NCBI RefSeq assembly: GCF_050496765.1
Contig: NZ_JBNWEO010000013.1
Span: forward strand, 620,001 to 684,000
DNA: 64,000 nucleotides
Reading direction: 5' to 3'
Source of the DNA: JAEVLT01 sp050496765
GTDB taxonomy: Bacteria; Bacillota; Bacilli; Bacillales; Cytobacillaceae
Shown here one piece after another: positions 9,291 through 18,803 of this stretch (position 1 is the first letter of the stretch; each line of letters begins with the position of its first letter). The notes below the pieces were generated by a model, which was given only the letters and a program-made list of their open reading frames with translations, was not told the DNA's origin and searched no databases. The position numbers and the translations under genes are program-made.

Positions 9291-11033
9291 TTATTTTTCA
9301 GCTGCCATAGCCATTTTTTGATCGACAAGATCCATAAATGCCTTTTCAACCGCCTGCAGTTTTGCTTTGCTTTCTTTAAGGCTGCTGCTGTTCACACCAA
9401 AGTAGAATTTCACTTTTGGCTCTGTTCCTGACGGACGCAAGCACACCCATGAACCATCTTCGAAGGTGTATTTCAGGACATTCGATTTCGGAAGATCCAT
9501 TTTTTCAGAACCGTTTTTCGTTACCCGAAGCCCGGTTAAATAATCTTCTGACGCTTGTACAGCAATCCCGGCCAGCTCTTTCATTGGTTCGGCACGGAAG
9601 GAGGATAAGATGCGCGCAATGGTTTCGGCTCCATCTTTTCCTTTTAACGTAATCGAACGAAGACCTTCGAGGAAGTAGCCGTATTTTTCAAATACTTGCA
9701 TTAGCCCTTCATAAAGCGACAAGCCTTGTTTTTTATAATACGCACATACTTCCGTTGCTAAAAGAGCTGCTTGAACAGCATCTTTATCACGGACAAAGTC
9801 GCCAATCAAGTAACCATAGCTTTCTTCATAACCGAAAAGGAAAGAGTGGGCACCTGAAGATTTGTACTCATTGATTTTTTCAGCAATAAATTTAAATCCT
9901 GTCAGAACGTCTACTGTCTCAAGTCCGTAAGCAGCAGCAATTTCCCGGCCAATCTCGGACGTTACGATCGTCTTAAGGACAACGGCATTGCTCGGAATAC
10001 TGTTCTTTGCTTTCTTTTGTGTCAGCAAGTAGTCAAGCAGAAGGGCACCAGTCTGATTTCCAGTTAAAACAACATACTCCCCTTCCCGGTTTTTGGTTGC
10101 AACGCCGAGACGGTCTGCATCCGGATCGGTTCCGATTAAAATATCCGCACCCATTTCTTTTCCGTCGCGTATCGCCAGTTCAAATGCAGCATGCTCCTCC
10201 GGATTCGGGCTTTTAACGGTTGAAAATTCTGGATCAGGCAACTCCTGTTCTTTTACAACATGAACATTTTTATAGCCAAGAGCCGTCAGCGCGTTTCGCA
10301 CCGGTTTATTGGCTGTACCGTGAAGTGGTGTAAACACAATTTGAATATCCGATTCCAATGCCAATTCCGGATTTTCTGAAATCGTTTTTAATTTTTCAAT
10401 ATAGGCATTATCGATTTCCGTACCAATGGTAACAATTAACCCGGCTGCACGGAGTTTGTCTTCACTTTCAACTTCAATCAGCAATTCATTCTCGATTTCA
10501 TTTACTTTGGCAATCACTTCGTCTGCACTTGCGGGCGGAAGCTGACCGCCATCATTGCCGTAAACTTTGTAACCGTTGTATTCAGGCGGATTGTGGCTCG
10601 CTGTAATGACAATGCCGGAAAAAGCATTTAAATAACGCACAGCAAATGACAATTCTGGCGTCGGGCGCAACTCGTCAAACACATATGTCTGAATTCCCTT
10701 TGTTGCAAGCGTTTTGGCTGCTTCCATGGCAAACTCAGGTGATTTATGACGAGAATCGAAAGCGATGACAACACCGCGTTTTTTCGCTTCCATCCCATTT
10801 TCTTCTATGTATGCCGCCAAGCCGGCAGAAGCCTTTCGAACGGTATAAAGGTTCATCCGGTTTGTGCCAACCCCAATTTCTCCTCGCATTCCGCCGGTAC
10901 CAAATTCCAAGTTTTTATAAAAAACTTCCTCTAATTGTTTCTCATCATTGGCAAGGGTCGCCAATTGTTCTTTTAGCTCAGGGTCCAGATTTTCAAATTG
11001 GATCCATCTGTTTGCATTCGTTTTCCAGTCCAT
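9291..11033 (-). CDS. pgcA: Alpha-phosphoglucomutase
   Basis: 580 aa, the usual length of Bacillus PgcA. It interconverts glucose-6-phosphate and glucose-1-phosphate, supplying UDP-glucose for lipoteichoic acid and wall glycolipids. The phosphoserine loop is TASHNPPEYNG, the metal loop is DPDADRLG, the sugar loop is GYEESYG, and the phosphate-binding loop is RPSGTEPK. A GGAGG site lies before the ATG. It is single and ends at the terminator at 9253-9287. Confidence 0.95.
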   Translation of the reverse strand: MDWKTNANRWIQFENLDPELKEQLATLANDEKQLEEVFYKNLEFGTGGMRGEIGVGTNRMNLYTVRKASAGLAAYIEENGMEAKKRGVVIAFDSRHKSPEFAMEAAKTLATKGIQTYVFDELRPTPELSFAVRYLNAFSGIVITASHNPPEYNGYKVYGNDGGQLPPASADEVIAKVNEIENELLIEVESEDKLRAAGLIVTIGTEIDNAYIEKLKTISENPELALESDIQIVFTPLHGTANKPVRNALTALGYKNVHVVKEQELPDPEFSTVKSPNPEEHAAFELAIRDGKEMGADILIGTDPDADRLGVATKNREGEYVVLTGNQTGALLLDYLLTQKKAKNSIPSNAVVLKTIVTSEIGREIAAAYGLETVDVLTGFKFIAEKINEYKSSGAHSFLFGYEESYGYLIGDFVRDKDAVQAALLATEVCAYYKKQGLSLYEGLMQVFEKYGYFLEGLRSITLKGKDGAETIARILSSFRAEPMKELAGIAVQASEDYLTGLRVTKNGSEKMDLPKSNVLKYTFEDGSWVCLRPSGTEPKVKFYFGVNSSSLKESKAKLQAVEKAFMDLVDQKMAMAAEK

Positions 11034-11207
11034 TTAATCTCCTCCAATTTCTTTTACCCTTATCCTTTTCGATGTGATGGTGGAATACTCCTTTTAAAAA
11101 AATCCGCAATAATTTGACAATATTCGCATTTTTCCAAGGCAGAACCCGCTCCGCCACTTTCGACCCTTTCATTTTATCGTTAGGGCGAACGAAAGTACAT
11201 AGGGAAG

Positions 11208-11239
11208 AAATAAAAAGCGCCTTCTTAAAATGAAGACGC
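11208..11239 (-). terminator. Terminator of yhcU-like gene
   Basis: On the minus strand GCGTCTTC pairs with GAAGGCGC, followed by TTTTTATTTC, immediately after the gene at 11246. Confidence 0.75.
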
Positions 11240-11245
11240 ACCAAG

Positions 11246-11647
11246 TTAAATGAGCAATTGATTCACTGCTCTTGTGTAGACACTTAAATGATTTTGTTTC
11301 TTTTCCAGTTTAGCCTCAATGAAATGTTGCAAATCAAACGGAAAAAAAAGACCATAACTTTGCAAAATAGCTACGTTTTTTTCAAAAAGCAGTGAATGCT
11401 CTTTTTTCAAAATGGCTGATTCAAGAATAGAAATAATGGTCTGCAACGAGACCATCACTTGGAACGCATCCTTCAAGGTGCTAAAATCAGCCAAATGTTC
11501 GCTTGCGATACGAAGAACTTGTAAGCGCTCATATTCTTTAATCTCTTGATCAGTGAAAAAGTTTGGAAATACATGAGAATACATGTATTGAACAAGATCA
11601 CTGATTTCCTCCTCCTGCCCTGGTGTCGAGGCAAAAACAATCTTCAC
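11246..11647 (-). CDS. YhcU-like (DUF5365) protein
   Basis: 133 aa, predicted soluble and mostly helical. MKIVFASTPGQEEEISDLVQYMY resembles YhcU of B. subtilis, a conserved Bacillus protein of unknown role. It is divergent from the RluA-type pseudouridine synthase gene, a neighbour that YhcU also has in B. subtilis (yhcT). No catalytic motif is visible. Confidence 0.65.
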   Translation of the reverse strand: MKIVFASTPGQEEEISDLVQYMYSHVFPNFFTDQEIKEYERLQVLRIASEHLADFSTLKDAFQVMVSLQTIISILESAILKKEHSLLFEKNVAILQSYGLFFPFDLQHFIEAKLEKKQNHLSVYTRAVNQLLI

Positions 11648-11785
11648 ATATAACCCACCTTTGCCTGCACAATAATCTAGCGTAAAATATAACTAAAGAA
11701 TAACATACTTGTGGCAGCAAAATGGGTGGTAATTATACCCACGCAAAAATGCCTAATGACATCTGAACATGAAGGAGAACATCAT

Positions 11786-12709
11786 ATGCTACAAACAAAT
11801 CGAAAAGGGGATTGGCTGGAGATCATTATTCCAGATGAATGGAAAAATAAATCAGTCGAAGATTTGTTTCACCAAATTTGGAACTGCCCGAGAAAACTAA
11901 CCCATCTTTTCCGGATGGGAAAAAAAGTATGGCTGAACGGGAAACCGGCAAACTGGCGCGAACCTTTTGGAACAGGAGCAAAACTCTCACTCCAATTGTT
12001 TTCCGAAAACATGCCGGATATTCCGGCAACATACCTTGATGTGCCGGTTCTTTATGAAGATGATCATTTGCTTATTTTCAATAAGCCGCCCTTTATCACA
12101 ACCCATCCAAACAATCCAAGCATGGAGAAAAATACGCTGCTCAATGCAGCCGCGTTTCATATGCTGGCTAATGGGGAAACTGGGGAGGTGCGCCATATTC
12201 ATCGCTTGGATCGTGACACATCCGGTGCAATTGTTTTCGCAAAACACTCTTTTGCAGGTGCACTTCTTGACCAATTGCTGGAAAAGCGCAAAATCAAACG
12301 GACATATGTGGCAATTGTTCATGGAATGATAACGGGCAAAAACGGCACTTTTTCTAAGCCGATCGGCCGTGACAGGCACCATCCGACAAGAAGAAGGGTC
12401 TCACCTACAGGTCAAGAAGCCCTCACGCATTATCAAGTGATCAAGCGGGATCTTGCCAGTCAGCTAACCTACGTAAAATGCTGGCTTGAAACGGGGAGAA
12501 CCCATCAAATTCGCGTCCATTTCAGCGATGCGGGTCACCCGCTTGCAGGTGATCTTTTATATGGAGGAAAAGCGATTTTTCCAAGACAAGCCCTGCATGC
12601 AGCCAAACTTGAATTCACCCATCCGTTCACAGAAGAACGAATCGAATGCTATGCACCATTTCTCGATTCCCCTCCTATTTTTAAGGATATTGATCTTTAT
12701 CGTCTCTAG
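11786..12709 (+). CDS. RluA-family 23S rRNA pseudouridine synthase (YhcT-like)
   Basis: 307 aa from the ATG at 11786, which has GAAGGAGAAC upstream; an in-frame extension to 11711 lacks a ribosome site. The catalytic block is HRLDRDTSGAIVFAK, with the nucleophilic Asp. ETGRTHQIRVHF and LAGDLLYGG complete the RluA/RluC/RluD family pattern. An S4-like N-terminal region (LTHLFRMGKKVWLNGKP) precedes it. It would isomerise uridines in 23S rRNA. Exact target bases cannot be told. Confidence 0.88.
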   Translation: MLQTNRKGDWLEIIIPDEWKNKSVEDLFHQIWNCPRKLTHLFRMGKKVWLNGKPANWREPFGTGAKLSLQLFSENMPDIPATYLDVPVLYEDDHLLIFNKPPFITTHPNNPSMEKNTLLNAAAFHMLANGETGEVRHIHRLDRDTSGAIVFAKHSFAGALLDQLLEKRKIKRTYVAIVHGMITGKNGTFSKPIGRDRHHPTRRRVSPTGQEALTHYQVIKRDLASQLTYVKCWLETGRTHQIRVHFSDAGHPLAGDLLYGGKAIFPRQALHAAKLEFTHPFTEERIECYAPFLDSPPIFKDIDLYRL

Positions 12710-12716
12710 CAGTTGA

Positions 12717-12748
12717 AAAGCCTCCCCATTCAGCAGGGAGGCTTTTTC
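12717..12748. terminator. Terminator after the pseudouridine synthase gene
   Basis: AAAAGCCTCCC pairs with GGGAGGCTTTTT across a 9-nt loop, on the plus strand just after the stop at 12709. Confidence 0.85.
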
Positions 12749-12793
12749 CTCTTTACTATTTGACTCTTTTCGAGTGTTCTTCTTTTTCCAATT

Positions 12794-13048
12794 TTAGTCT
12801 GCTCGTCTAAATGATCTCATAATGAGACTTAACAAGAACACAAGAATGACTGCGCCAATAATAGCTGGTATAATCGCAAAGTTGGCTACGTGTGGACCCC
12901 AGTTGCCTAAGATCAAGGTGCCAAGCCATGCTCCAACAAATCCTGCGATGATATTACCAATGACACCGCCAGGAATATCTCTTCCAGCAATTAAACCAGC
13001 AAGCCAGCCGATAATTCCTCCAATGATTAATGACCAAAGAAAACCCAC
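12794..13048 (-). CDS. GlsB/YeaQ/YmgE-family stress membrane protein
   Basis: 84 aa with three hydrophobic segments. The start is a GTG at 13048 because AAAGGAGTGG lies 7-8 nt upstream, and family members begin MGF-WSLI; the ATG at 13072 would place that ribosome site inside the gene. The Gly-rich pattern GGIIGWLAGLIAGRDIPGGVIGNIIAG is diagnostic. Members are small, stress-associated, transglycosylase-associated-like membrane proteins of unsettled function. Confidence 0.85.
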   Translation of the reverse strand: MGFLWSLIIGGIIGWLAGLIAGRDIPGGVIGNIIAGFVGAWLGTLILGNWGPHVANFAIIPAIIGAVILVFLLSLIMRSFRRAD

Positions 13049-13194
13049 TTTTGAACCACTCCTTTTTACCATTTGATGATTATTTCATGTTCTCCAGCTA
13101 GTTGGCTGCAAACTGCTAAGATTTGAAGAGGTTTTGTCTCTTTTTCTTAGCTGCTTGTACACTTAAATTACCCGATTTCATTATAAATAAACGT

Positions 13195-13229
13195 AAAAAA
13201 CGAACTGTCCTTCTACAGTCCGTTTTTTT
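13195..13229 (-). terminator. Terminator of the pirin gene
   Basis: CGGACTGT pairs with ACAGTTCG (one mismatch), with A/T runs on both sides, 20 nt past the stop at 13248. Confidence 0.65.
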
Positions 13230-13247
13230 GGCAATTTAATGAAGGTA

Positions 13248-13949
13248 TTACGGTAAGTCAATTAGCATAAACCGCGCATCGGCATTTGCGGCTATTTTTA
13301 ATTCCGGCAGTTCGGTAATCCGCGCTGAGTCGCGCTTGCTTAGCGTCCATTCTCCATTAATTGTTACTTCTCCTTCAATTACAAAAAAGAAGATTCTTCT
13401 TCCTTGTTCTTGCTGCAATGAAATTTCTTTTCCTTTGTCCAGATCTGATAAATAAATGGTTAAATCTTGGTGAATATAGGCCGTCTGTTCTCCCCTTTGC
13501 TTTGAAACAACTGGCAATAGTTGATTTTTTAAACGGTTTGTGTCAAATTCGGTTCTTTCATAAGATGGTGTCAAGCCGTTTTTTTCAGGTAAAAACCAGA
13601 GCTGCAGAAAATTCACTTCCTCAGTAGCAGAGGGATTGACTTCAGAGTGGACTACGCCGGTTCCGGCAGACATCCTTTGAATGCCGCCAAATGTGGTAAT
13701 CGCCGTTTCCCCGGTGCTATCCTCATGCTTTAATTGTCCTTTTAAAACAATCGAAACAATTTCCATTTCACGGTGTGGGTGGGCGCCAAATCCTCTTAAT
13801 GGCTGAACGATGTCATCGTTTAGGACGCGCATTGGGCCAAACTGCAAATTGTTCGGGTCATAGTATTCTGCAAACGAGAAGCTGAAATTGCTTTTTAACC
13901 AACCATGATTGGCGGTGTAACGGTCTCCCGCTTTATATAATTCAAACAT
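13248..13949 (-). CDS. Pirin-family protein
   Basis: 233 aa bicupin. The first cupin carries the metal motif GFGAHPHREMEIVSIVLKG and LKHEDSTG; GGIQRMSAGTGVVHSEVNPS follows, as in YhhW/YhaK-type pirins, some of which have quercetin 2,3-dioxygenase activity. The physiological substrate in Bacillus is unknown. It is single, between the GlsB-like gene and an aldo/keto reductase, with its own terminator. Confidence 0.9.
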   Translation of the reverse strand: MFELYKAGDRYTANHGWLKSNFSFSFAEYYDPNNLQFGPMRVLNDDIVQPLRGFGAHPHREMEIVSIVLKGQLKHEDSTGETAITTFGGIQRMSAGTGVVHSEVNPSATEEVNFLQLWFLPEKNGLTPSYERTEFDTNRLKNQLLPVVSKQRGEQTAYIHQDLTIYLSDLDKGKEISLQQEQGRRIFFFVIEGEVTINGEWTLSKRDSARITELPELKIAANADARFMLIDLP

Positions 13950-14049
13950 TTTTTCACCCCATTTATTCTATTGTATCCAAACCTTAATCTTGAATACAAA
14001 TATCTTTAATTCAAGATAATTATAAAAGAAAACAGCCATTGATGTCAAC

Positions 14050-14082
14050 AAGAACGAAGGCATCCATGTCTTGGATGCCTTC
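14050..14082 (-). terminator. Terminator of the aldo/keto reductase gene
   Basis: A perfect 11-bp stem (GAAGGCATCCA with TGGATGCCTTC) follows the stop at 14091; its T tract is interrupted. Confidence 0.65.
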
Positions 14083-14090
14083 AAAAAGGT

Positions 14091-14918
14091 TTAAAAATCA
14101 ATATGATCCGGGTCAGCTCCAAAACGTTCGTTGCGGTTGAGGGCATCGATTTGCTCCATTTCTCCTGCGTTTAACTCGAAATCAAATAGATCAATGTTTT
14201 CCTTCAACCTTGCGGGTGTGACCGACTTCGGTATAATGACAACATCATTTTGCAAATGCCATCGCAAAATCACTTGGGCCGTGCTTTTGTGATGGTTTTC
14301 AGCGATTTTCGTTAAAATGGGATCGTCTAAAATCCGGCCGCGCGCAATCGGCGACCATGCCTCGACCGCAATTTCGTTTTCTTTACAATACGCCCGCAAT
14401 TCCGGCTGCGAAAGATTCGGATGCAATTCCACTTGATTAATCACTGGTTTCAGTTCGCTGTTGGCCGATAAATCCTCTAAATGATGGATTTTAAAATTGC
14501 TGACGCCGATTGCCCGCACTCTTCCTTCCTTATAGATCCTTTCAAGCGCCCGCCATGTGTCTACATACTTTCCTTTAACAGGCCAGTGCACTAAATATAG
14601 ATCCAAATACTCAAGGTTTAGCTTTTTCATACTTAAATCGAACGCTTTTACTGTTTCATCATAGCCTTGATCACGATTCCAAACCTTTGTTGTAATAAAA
14701 AGCTCTTTACGATCGATCCCGCTTTCACGGACAGCGTTTCCGACCCCTTCTTCATTTTGATAAAATGCCGCCGTATCAATCGAGCGGTAGCCAAGTTCAA
14801 GCGCTGTTCGTACCGTCTCCTCCACTTGCTGCCCAGCTTCCACCTTGTATACTCCAAGGCCAAGGCGGGGCATTTCTATGCCATTATGTAGTCGTATTGT
14901 ATCTCGCAGCCGTAACAT
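14091..14918 (-). CDS. Aldo/keto reductase (YvgN/YtbE type)
   Basis: 275 aa (beta/alpha)8 NADPH-dependent reductase for aldehydes such as methylglyoxal. The catalytic tetrad is visible: Asp in RSIDTAAFY, Tyr in AAFYQNE, Lys in FITTKVWN, and His in YLVHWPV. IPKSVTPARLKEN is the cofactor 2'-phosphate site. GGAGGG lies 6 nt before the ATG. Substrate is inferred from family only. Confidence 0.92.
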   Translation of the reverse strand: MLRLRDTIRLHNGIEMPRLGLGVYKVEAGQQVEETVRTALELGYRSIDTAAFYQNEEGVGNAVRESGIDRKELFITTKVWNRDQGYDETVKAFDLSMKKLNLEYLDLYLVHWPVKGKYVDTWRALERIYKEGRVRAIGVSNFKIHHLEDLSANSELKPVINQVELHPNLSQPELRAYCKENEIAVEAWSPIARGRILDDPILTKIAENHHKSTAQVILRWHLQNDVVIIPKSVTPARLKENIDLFDFELNAGEMEQIDALNRNERFGADPDHIDF

Positions 14919-15074
14919 TTGATTCCCTCCAATCGCTTTGATAGGTTTATTTTACCTTTTTCGTCTTCGAATTGAAAAGCAGAAAGAGCCATTAAACCAA
15001 AAAATAGGCTCTCTATAGGTCATTCGTACGCATAGTATGCAATGATAGCAGAAGAAGGAGGAGGAGGAGAGCCT

Positions 15075-15521
15075 GTGTATTATCAACCTTTTTCGTACGA
15101 AAATAATGCGCACGATGCACGTCCGCTTCAGCAGGTCTTAAGAGAAATCGCCAAAGCGATAAACGATGAATTTCAAGCCATTCACTATTACACAAGGCTG
15201 GCCGAATTGGCGCCTAGCAACCAATTTCGCCAGATGATTTTGGGAATTCGTCAAGATGAAATCAAACACTTTCATTGGTTTTCAAGGGCATATCACGAAT
15301 TAACGAGCAAGTATCCGCCGATCACCCTTGGTGTACAACTTCCCGGATCTTTTAAAAGAGGGGTGCACGATTCCATCAAGGACGAGCAGGAAACAGTTCC
15401 GCTTTATCACAAAATTGCCTCACAAGTCCAAAACCAGCAAATCAGCCAGCGCTTTTTACGAGCAGCCGCCGATGAACAGCGCCATGCGCAAATCTTTTCC
15501 CAAATGGCTGCAGGTATTTAA
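15075..15521 (+). CDS. YhjR-like spore ferritin-like protein
   Basis: 148 aa from the GTG at 15075, preceded by a run of GGAGGAGGAGGAG; a frame starting at 15042 would translate that Shine-Dalgarno run as EEGGGGE. It is a four-helix ferritin/rubrerythrin-like protein with carboxylate-bridge motifs: EFQAIHYY, DEIKHFHWF, DEQETVPLYH and DEQRHAQIF. YhjR is linked to spores in B. subtilis. It probably binds iron or manganese (inference). Confidence 0.75.
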   Translation: MYYQPFSYENNAHDARPLQQVLREIAKAINDEFQAIHYYTRLAELAPSNQFRQMILGIRQDEIKHFHWFSRAYHELTSKYPPITLGVQLPGSFKRGVHDSIKDEQETVPLYHKIASQVQNQQISQRFLRAAADEQRHAQIFSQMAAGI

Positions 15522-15525
15522 ATCA

Positions 15526-15558
15526 AAAGCTCAACCTCCGTTCGGTTGAGCTTTCCAT
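15526..15558. terminator. Bidirectional terminator between yhjR-like gene and hybrid kinase
   Basis: AAAGCTCAACC pairs with GGTTGAGCTTT across a 7-nt loop in the 38-nt gap between converging genes. Confidence 0.8.
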
Positions 15559-15559
15559 T

Positions 15560-18433
15560 TTATTCTTTCCCTTCCGGTACTAAGATTTGCCCGACTTTTC
15601 CAATTTTAAGTAAGGTCTGCATGATTGCTTTTGACAGTTGGCTTGGCTTGTACGGTTTCACTAAATAATCCATCGCCCCTAAAGAAAACCCCTTTTCTTT
15701 TTCGTCTAATGCTGTTGAGACAATAACCGGAATCTGTTTTAAATCATCGTTATCTTTTATTTCTTTCATAATGTACCAGCCGTCAACCTCTGCATCATCC
15801 AATAAAATATCCAGGACGATCGCATCGGGTACTGTTTTCTTTAAATAGCTCAGAGCTGTCCGGCCATCGTTGATGCAGCTCACCGAAAAGCCATTTTCGC
15901 TTAGTTCCTGAGCGATTAATTCTGTTAAACTTTGATCATCTTCAATCACTAAAATATGATAACGAGCTTCATGCTGAGTTTCGTTTCCGGCAGCATCGAT
16001 CTCTTCAGAATTAGGGACAGCAGGGAAAACAGCCGTAAAAGTGCTTCCTTCGCCAAATGCCGATTGAACCGTTATATTGCCCTCATGCGCCTTCAGAATC
16101 TCCTGCACAATCGCCAGACCCAGCCCCGTCCCGCCAATGCTTCTGCGGTCTGAATTATCAACCCGGTAAAACTTCGTAAACAATTTTGCGATGGCATCTT
16201 TCGGAATTCCAAGCCCCTGGTCGGAAACCGCCACGCGGATTTCGCGCTCCTGTTCGGTAACGCGGACAGAAATGTCTCCTCCATTTGGCGAATATTTAAT
16301 CGCATTATGGATTAAATTCGTAAAAACTTGCTCGATTTTGGCTTTATCCCCAAGGATGATCGGATTGACCGCCTCCGATTCCAAAACGATTTGATGGATT
16401 TTCGTGCCCGCTTGCTGTACTTCAATGATTTTTGTCAAAATGGGCAGCAGGTGAATATACTTTTTCTCATATGTTTGTTTGCCTGCTTCCATTCTTTGGA
16501 CATCAAGAAAATCATTAATCAGGGCGGTTAACCGATTGGTTTCATTAAAAATCGTGCTCAAGTATTTTTTCTGCCGCTCCGGTTTCAACTCCCGGTTCAG
16601 CAGCAATTCCGTAAACCCGAGAATGCTTGAAAGCGGGGTTCGTAACTCATGACTGACCGTGCTGACAAATTCTGATTTCATTTGGTCGACTTCATATTCT
16701 TTCGTTATATCACGATGGATCAGAATGGTTCCAAACTTCTCATTCCCATGGTACAATTCCTCACTGGCCAATTTTATCACTCTATAGGGATTTTCCATTG
16801 TATAAAGGAACGTCTTTTCCTCCGATGGAAGGTGAGGCTTTAACTCGGTGATTCGGTTTAAATGGTCAATGAATCCATCTTCCATTACCATTTCTTTCAT
16901 CAAGCTTGTCCATTGATTGAAAGTCATGCCTTGAAGCGATGCTTCACTGCAATGATACAGTTTGCACAAATAATCGTTTACCTGAAGTATGGTTCCGTTT
17001 CGATCAATTAATTGGACGCCTTCCTGCAAAGTATTCAAGATCTCTTGATTCCGTTTTCGTTCCTCTTCTGTTTTTTGAAACAATGAAAGTTTTTCAAGCG
17101 TATTCCCAATACTTCTCGAATGTGCTTTGTACTCTTCCATTTGCGATGCATGGAAAGGATTGCCATAACGGGTATACATCATGACTGCAACGACTTCTTC
17201 ATCCGAAGTTAAAACCGGCAAATAAAGATCGTGACAGTAGAGGTTTCCTTCATGATAACCTTTTTCAGAAAGATCCAGCATTCTCCTGATCGTAAAGGGC
17301 TCTTTTGTTATCGTTAGTCGTTCCAATAGTCCGCTTATCACATGGTTCAGAAACTGATGGACGCCCGACATGGGAACACCATAGGAAGCATACGCTTTAT
17401 CGTTTGTACTGACAATGATTCCCTGATCTGCCTCAATAATTTTGCATATTGTCACAACGATACTATCGAGCACTTCTTGTTTAGAAAGGGAATTTGAAAT
17501 TTGATTGATCACCTTATTGCGGTTTTTCAATTTTTCTTCATTCGCTTTTAAAATTTCCAGTGCCGTTTTCAGCTCCGATTGCTGGGCTTGAAGCTCTTCC
17601 TGTTGGGCTAACAGTTCCTCATTATGGGCAACTAAGTCTTGTTCTTTTTCCCACACTTTTTCGGTCATTTTTTTAAAAGATTTGGCCAAAAAGCCGATTT
17701 CGTCCTCACGATTGATCTCAAGATCAACCGATGTTTCATTACCACTGGCAATTTCATTTGCCGCTTCAGCCAGTTTTGAGAGCGGCTGCCCCATTTGGCG
17801 AACCATCATGACAATGAATCTGACAAGTAGAAGCAAGATCGATAAAATAAAAACAATAAATACACTTTCAATATACGTTTGCATTCTCAGCAATTTTTGG
17901 AAATGATTTTCTGCTTCATTTTCTAATAATTGGATATAATCCTTCATCGACTTTTGAAAAAATTCAACTCGGGTGGTCGCCCCGTTATTCGCAATTTTCA
18001 CTACTTCATTTTGCTTGCCACTTTCAAAAGCCGCCAATGCATTGGGGAGCATCTCATCAAAATAAAAATTTGAAAACGATTGGACACTGTTTAAAAAGTC
18101 TTGATCCTCGTCGGTAACAGCCTTTTTTGCAAAGCGCTCGGCCAAGCTTCTGATCTTCGGTTCCTGTGCCAGCGCCTGATCCTTTAATGATGAATTGTTT
18201 AAGGCAAGATACCCTCGCATATCGAAAAAGGTTTGATTAAAATCATCATTGATTTCTTTTGCGATTTTTTCCTTACTCTCGAAAACTTCCCTCTCGTTTG
18301 CATAGGATTTATCGAGAAAATAGAGAGTTACGAGCAATGCCAGAGAAATAATGACAAAAAAGAGTAAAAAGCTCCCCATTAAAAATACAAATTTTTCTGC
18401 CAGGCTCTTTTTGGCGTTCCGTTTTAATTTCAT
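15560..18433 (-). CDS. Hybrid sensor histidine kinase with C-terminal receiver
   Basis: 957 aa. Order: membrane span about 15-42, an extracytoplasmic helical sensor of about 145 residues (CHASE3-like length), span about 190-215, HAMP, a Glu/Gln-rich coiled coil about 262-310, GAF about 320-450, PAS about 465-580, HisKA with phospho-His in SHELRTPL, HATPase (NLIHNAIKYSPNGG, DQGLGIPKD, GGTGLGLAI), then REC about 830-950 (VIEDDQSL, phospho-Asp in IVLDILLDD, Lys in VKPYKP). Overlaps the response-regulator gene by 4 nt. The signal sensed cannot be read from sequence. Confidence 0.93.
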   Translation of the reverse strand: MKLKRNAKKSLAEKFVFLMGSFLLFFVIISLALLVTLYFLDKSYANEREVFESKEKIAKEINDDFNQTFFDMRGYLALNNSSLKDQALAQEPKIRSLAERFAKKAVTDEDQDFLNSVQSFSNFYFDEMLPNALAAFESGKQNEVVKIANNGATTRVEFFQKSMKDYIQLLENEAENHFQKLLRMQTYIESVFIVFILSILLLLVRFIVMMVRQMGQPLSKLAEAANEIASGNETSVDLEINREDEIGFLAKSFKKMTEKVWEKEQDLVAHNEELLAQQEELQAQQSELKTALEILKANEEKLKNRNKVINQISNSLSKQEVLDSIVVTICKIIEADQGIIVSTNDKAYASYGVPMSGVHQFLNHVISGLLERLTITKEPFTIRRMLDLSEKGYHEGNLYCHDLYLPVLTSDEEVVAVMMYTRYGNPFHASQMEEYKAHSRSIGNTLEKLSLFQKTEEERKRNQEILNTLQEGVQLIDRNGTILQVNDYLCKLYHCSEASLQGMTFNQWTSLMKEMVMEDGFIDHLNRITELKPHLPSEEKTFLYTMENPYRVIKLASEELYHGNEKFGTILIHRDITKEYEVDQMKSEFVSTVSHELRTPLSSILGFTELLLNRELKPERQKKYLSTIFNETNRLTALINDFLDVQRMEAGKQTYEKKYIHLLPILTKIIEVQQAGTKIHQIVLESEAVNPIILGDKAKIEQVFTNLIHNAIKYSPNGGDISVRVTEQEREIRVAVSDQGLGIPKDAIAKLFTKFYRVDNSDRRSIGGTGLGLAIVQEILKAHEGNITVQSAFGEGSTFTAVFPAVPNSEEIDAAGNETQHEARYHILVIEDDQSLTELIAQELSENGFSVSCINDGRTALSYLKKTVPDAIVLDILLDDAEVDGWYIMKEIKDNDDLKQIPVIVSTALDEKEKGFSLGAMDYLVKPYKPSQLSKAIMQTLLKIGKVGQILVPEGKE

Positions 18434-18792
18434 TGTAAAATTTCCTTTATTTTCGCTAATAATTCGATCGGACTAAATGGTTTGGCGATAAAAAAATCCG
18501 CTCCAGCATCCAATACTTTTTCCTGTTCGAATTGCTGGCTTTTGGCGGAAAGCATTAATATTTTTGTTTCTTGCTTTACAGGGCTGTTTCGAATTTCCTT
18601 AATGACTTCCAATCCCGTCATCCCCGGCATCATATAATCGAGAATAATCAAATCATAGTGATGTTCGGAAAATAAATTTAATGCCTCCAGGCCATCTTCT
18701 GCCTCATCGACAAGATAATCTTCATCCTCTAGAGTGTCTGTAACCAACATTCGCAAAATTTCTTCATCTTCTGCCAATAAAATTCTCTTCAC
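18430..18792 (-). CDS. Single-domain response regulator (CheY/Spo0F-like)
   Basis: 120 aa receiver only, no output domain. It has acidic pocket LAEDEEIL, phospho-Asp in LIILDYMMPGMTG, Ser/Thr in MLSAKS, and Lys in FIAKPFSP. Placed between the GGDEF protein and the hybrid kinase, with a 4-nt overlap to the kinase, it probably carries phosphoryl groups within this phosphorelay. Confidence 0.92.
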   Translation of the reverse strand: MKRILLAEDEEILRMLVTDTLEDEDYLVDEAEDGLEALNLFSEHHYDLIILDYMMPGMTGLEVIKEIRNSPVKQETKILMLSAKSQQFEQEKVLDAGADFFIAKPFSPIELLAKIKEILQ

Positions 18793-18803
18793 TTTTTTCC
18801 ACC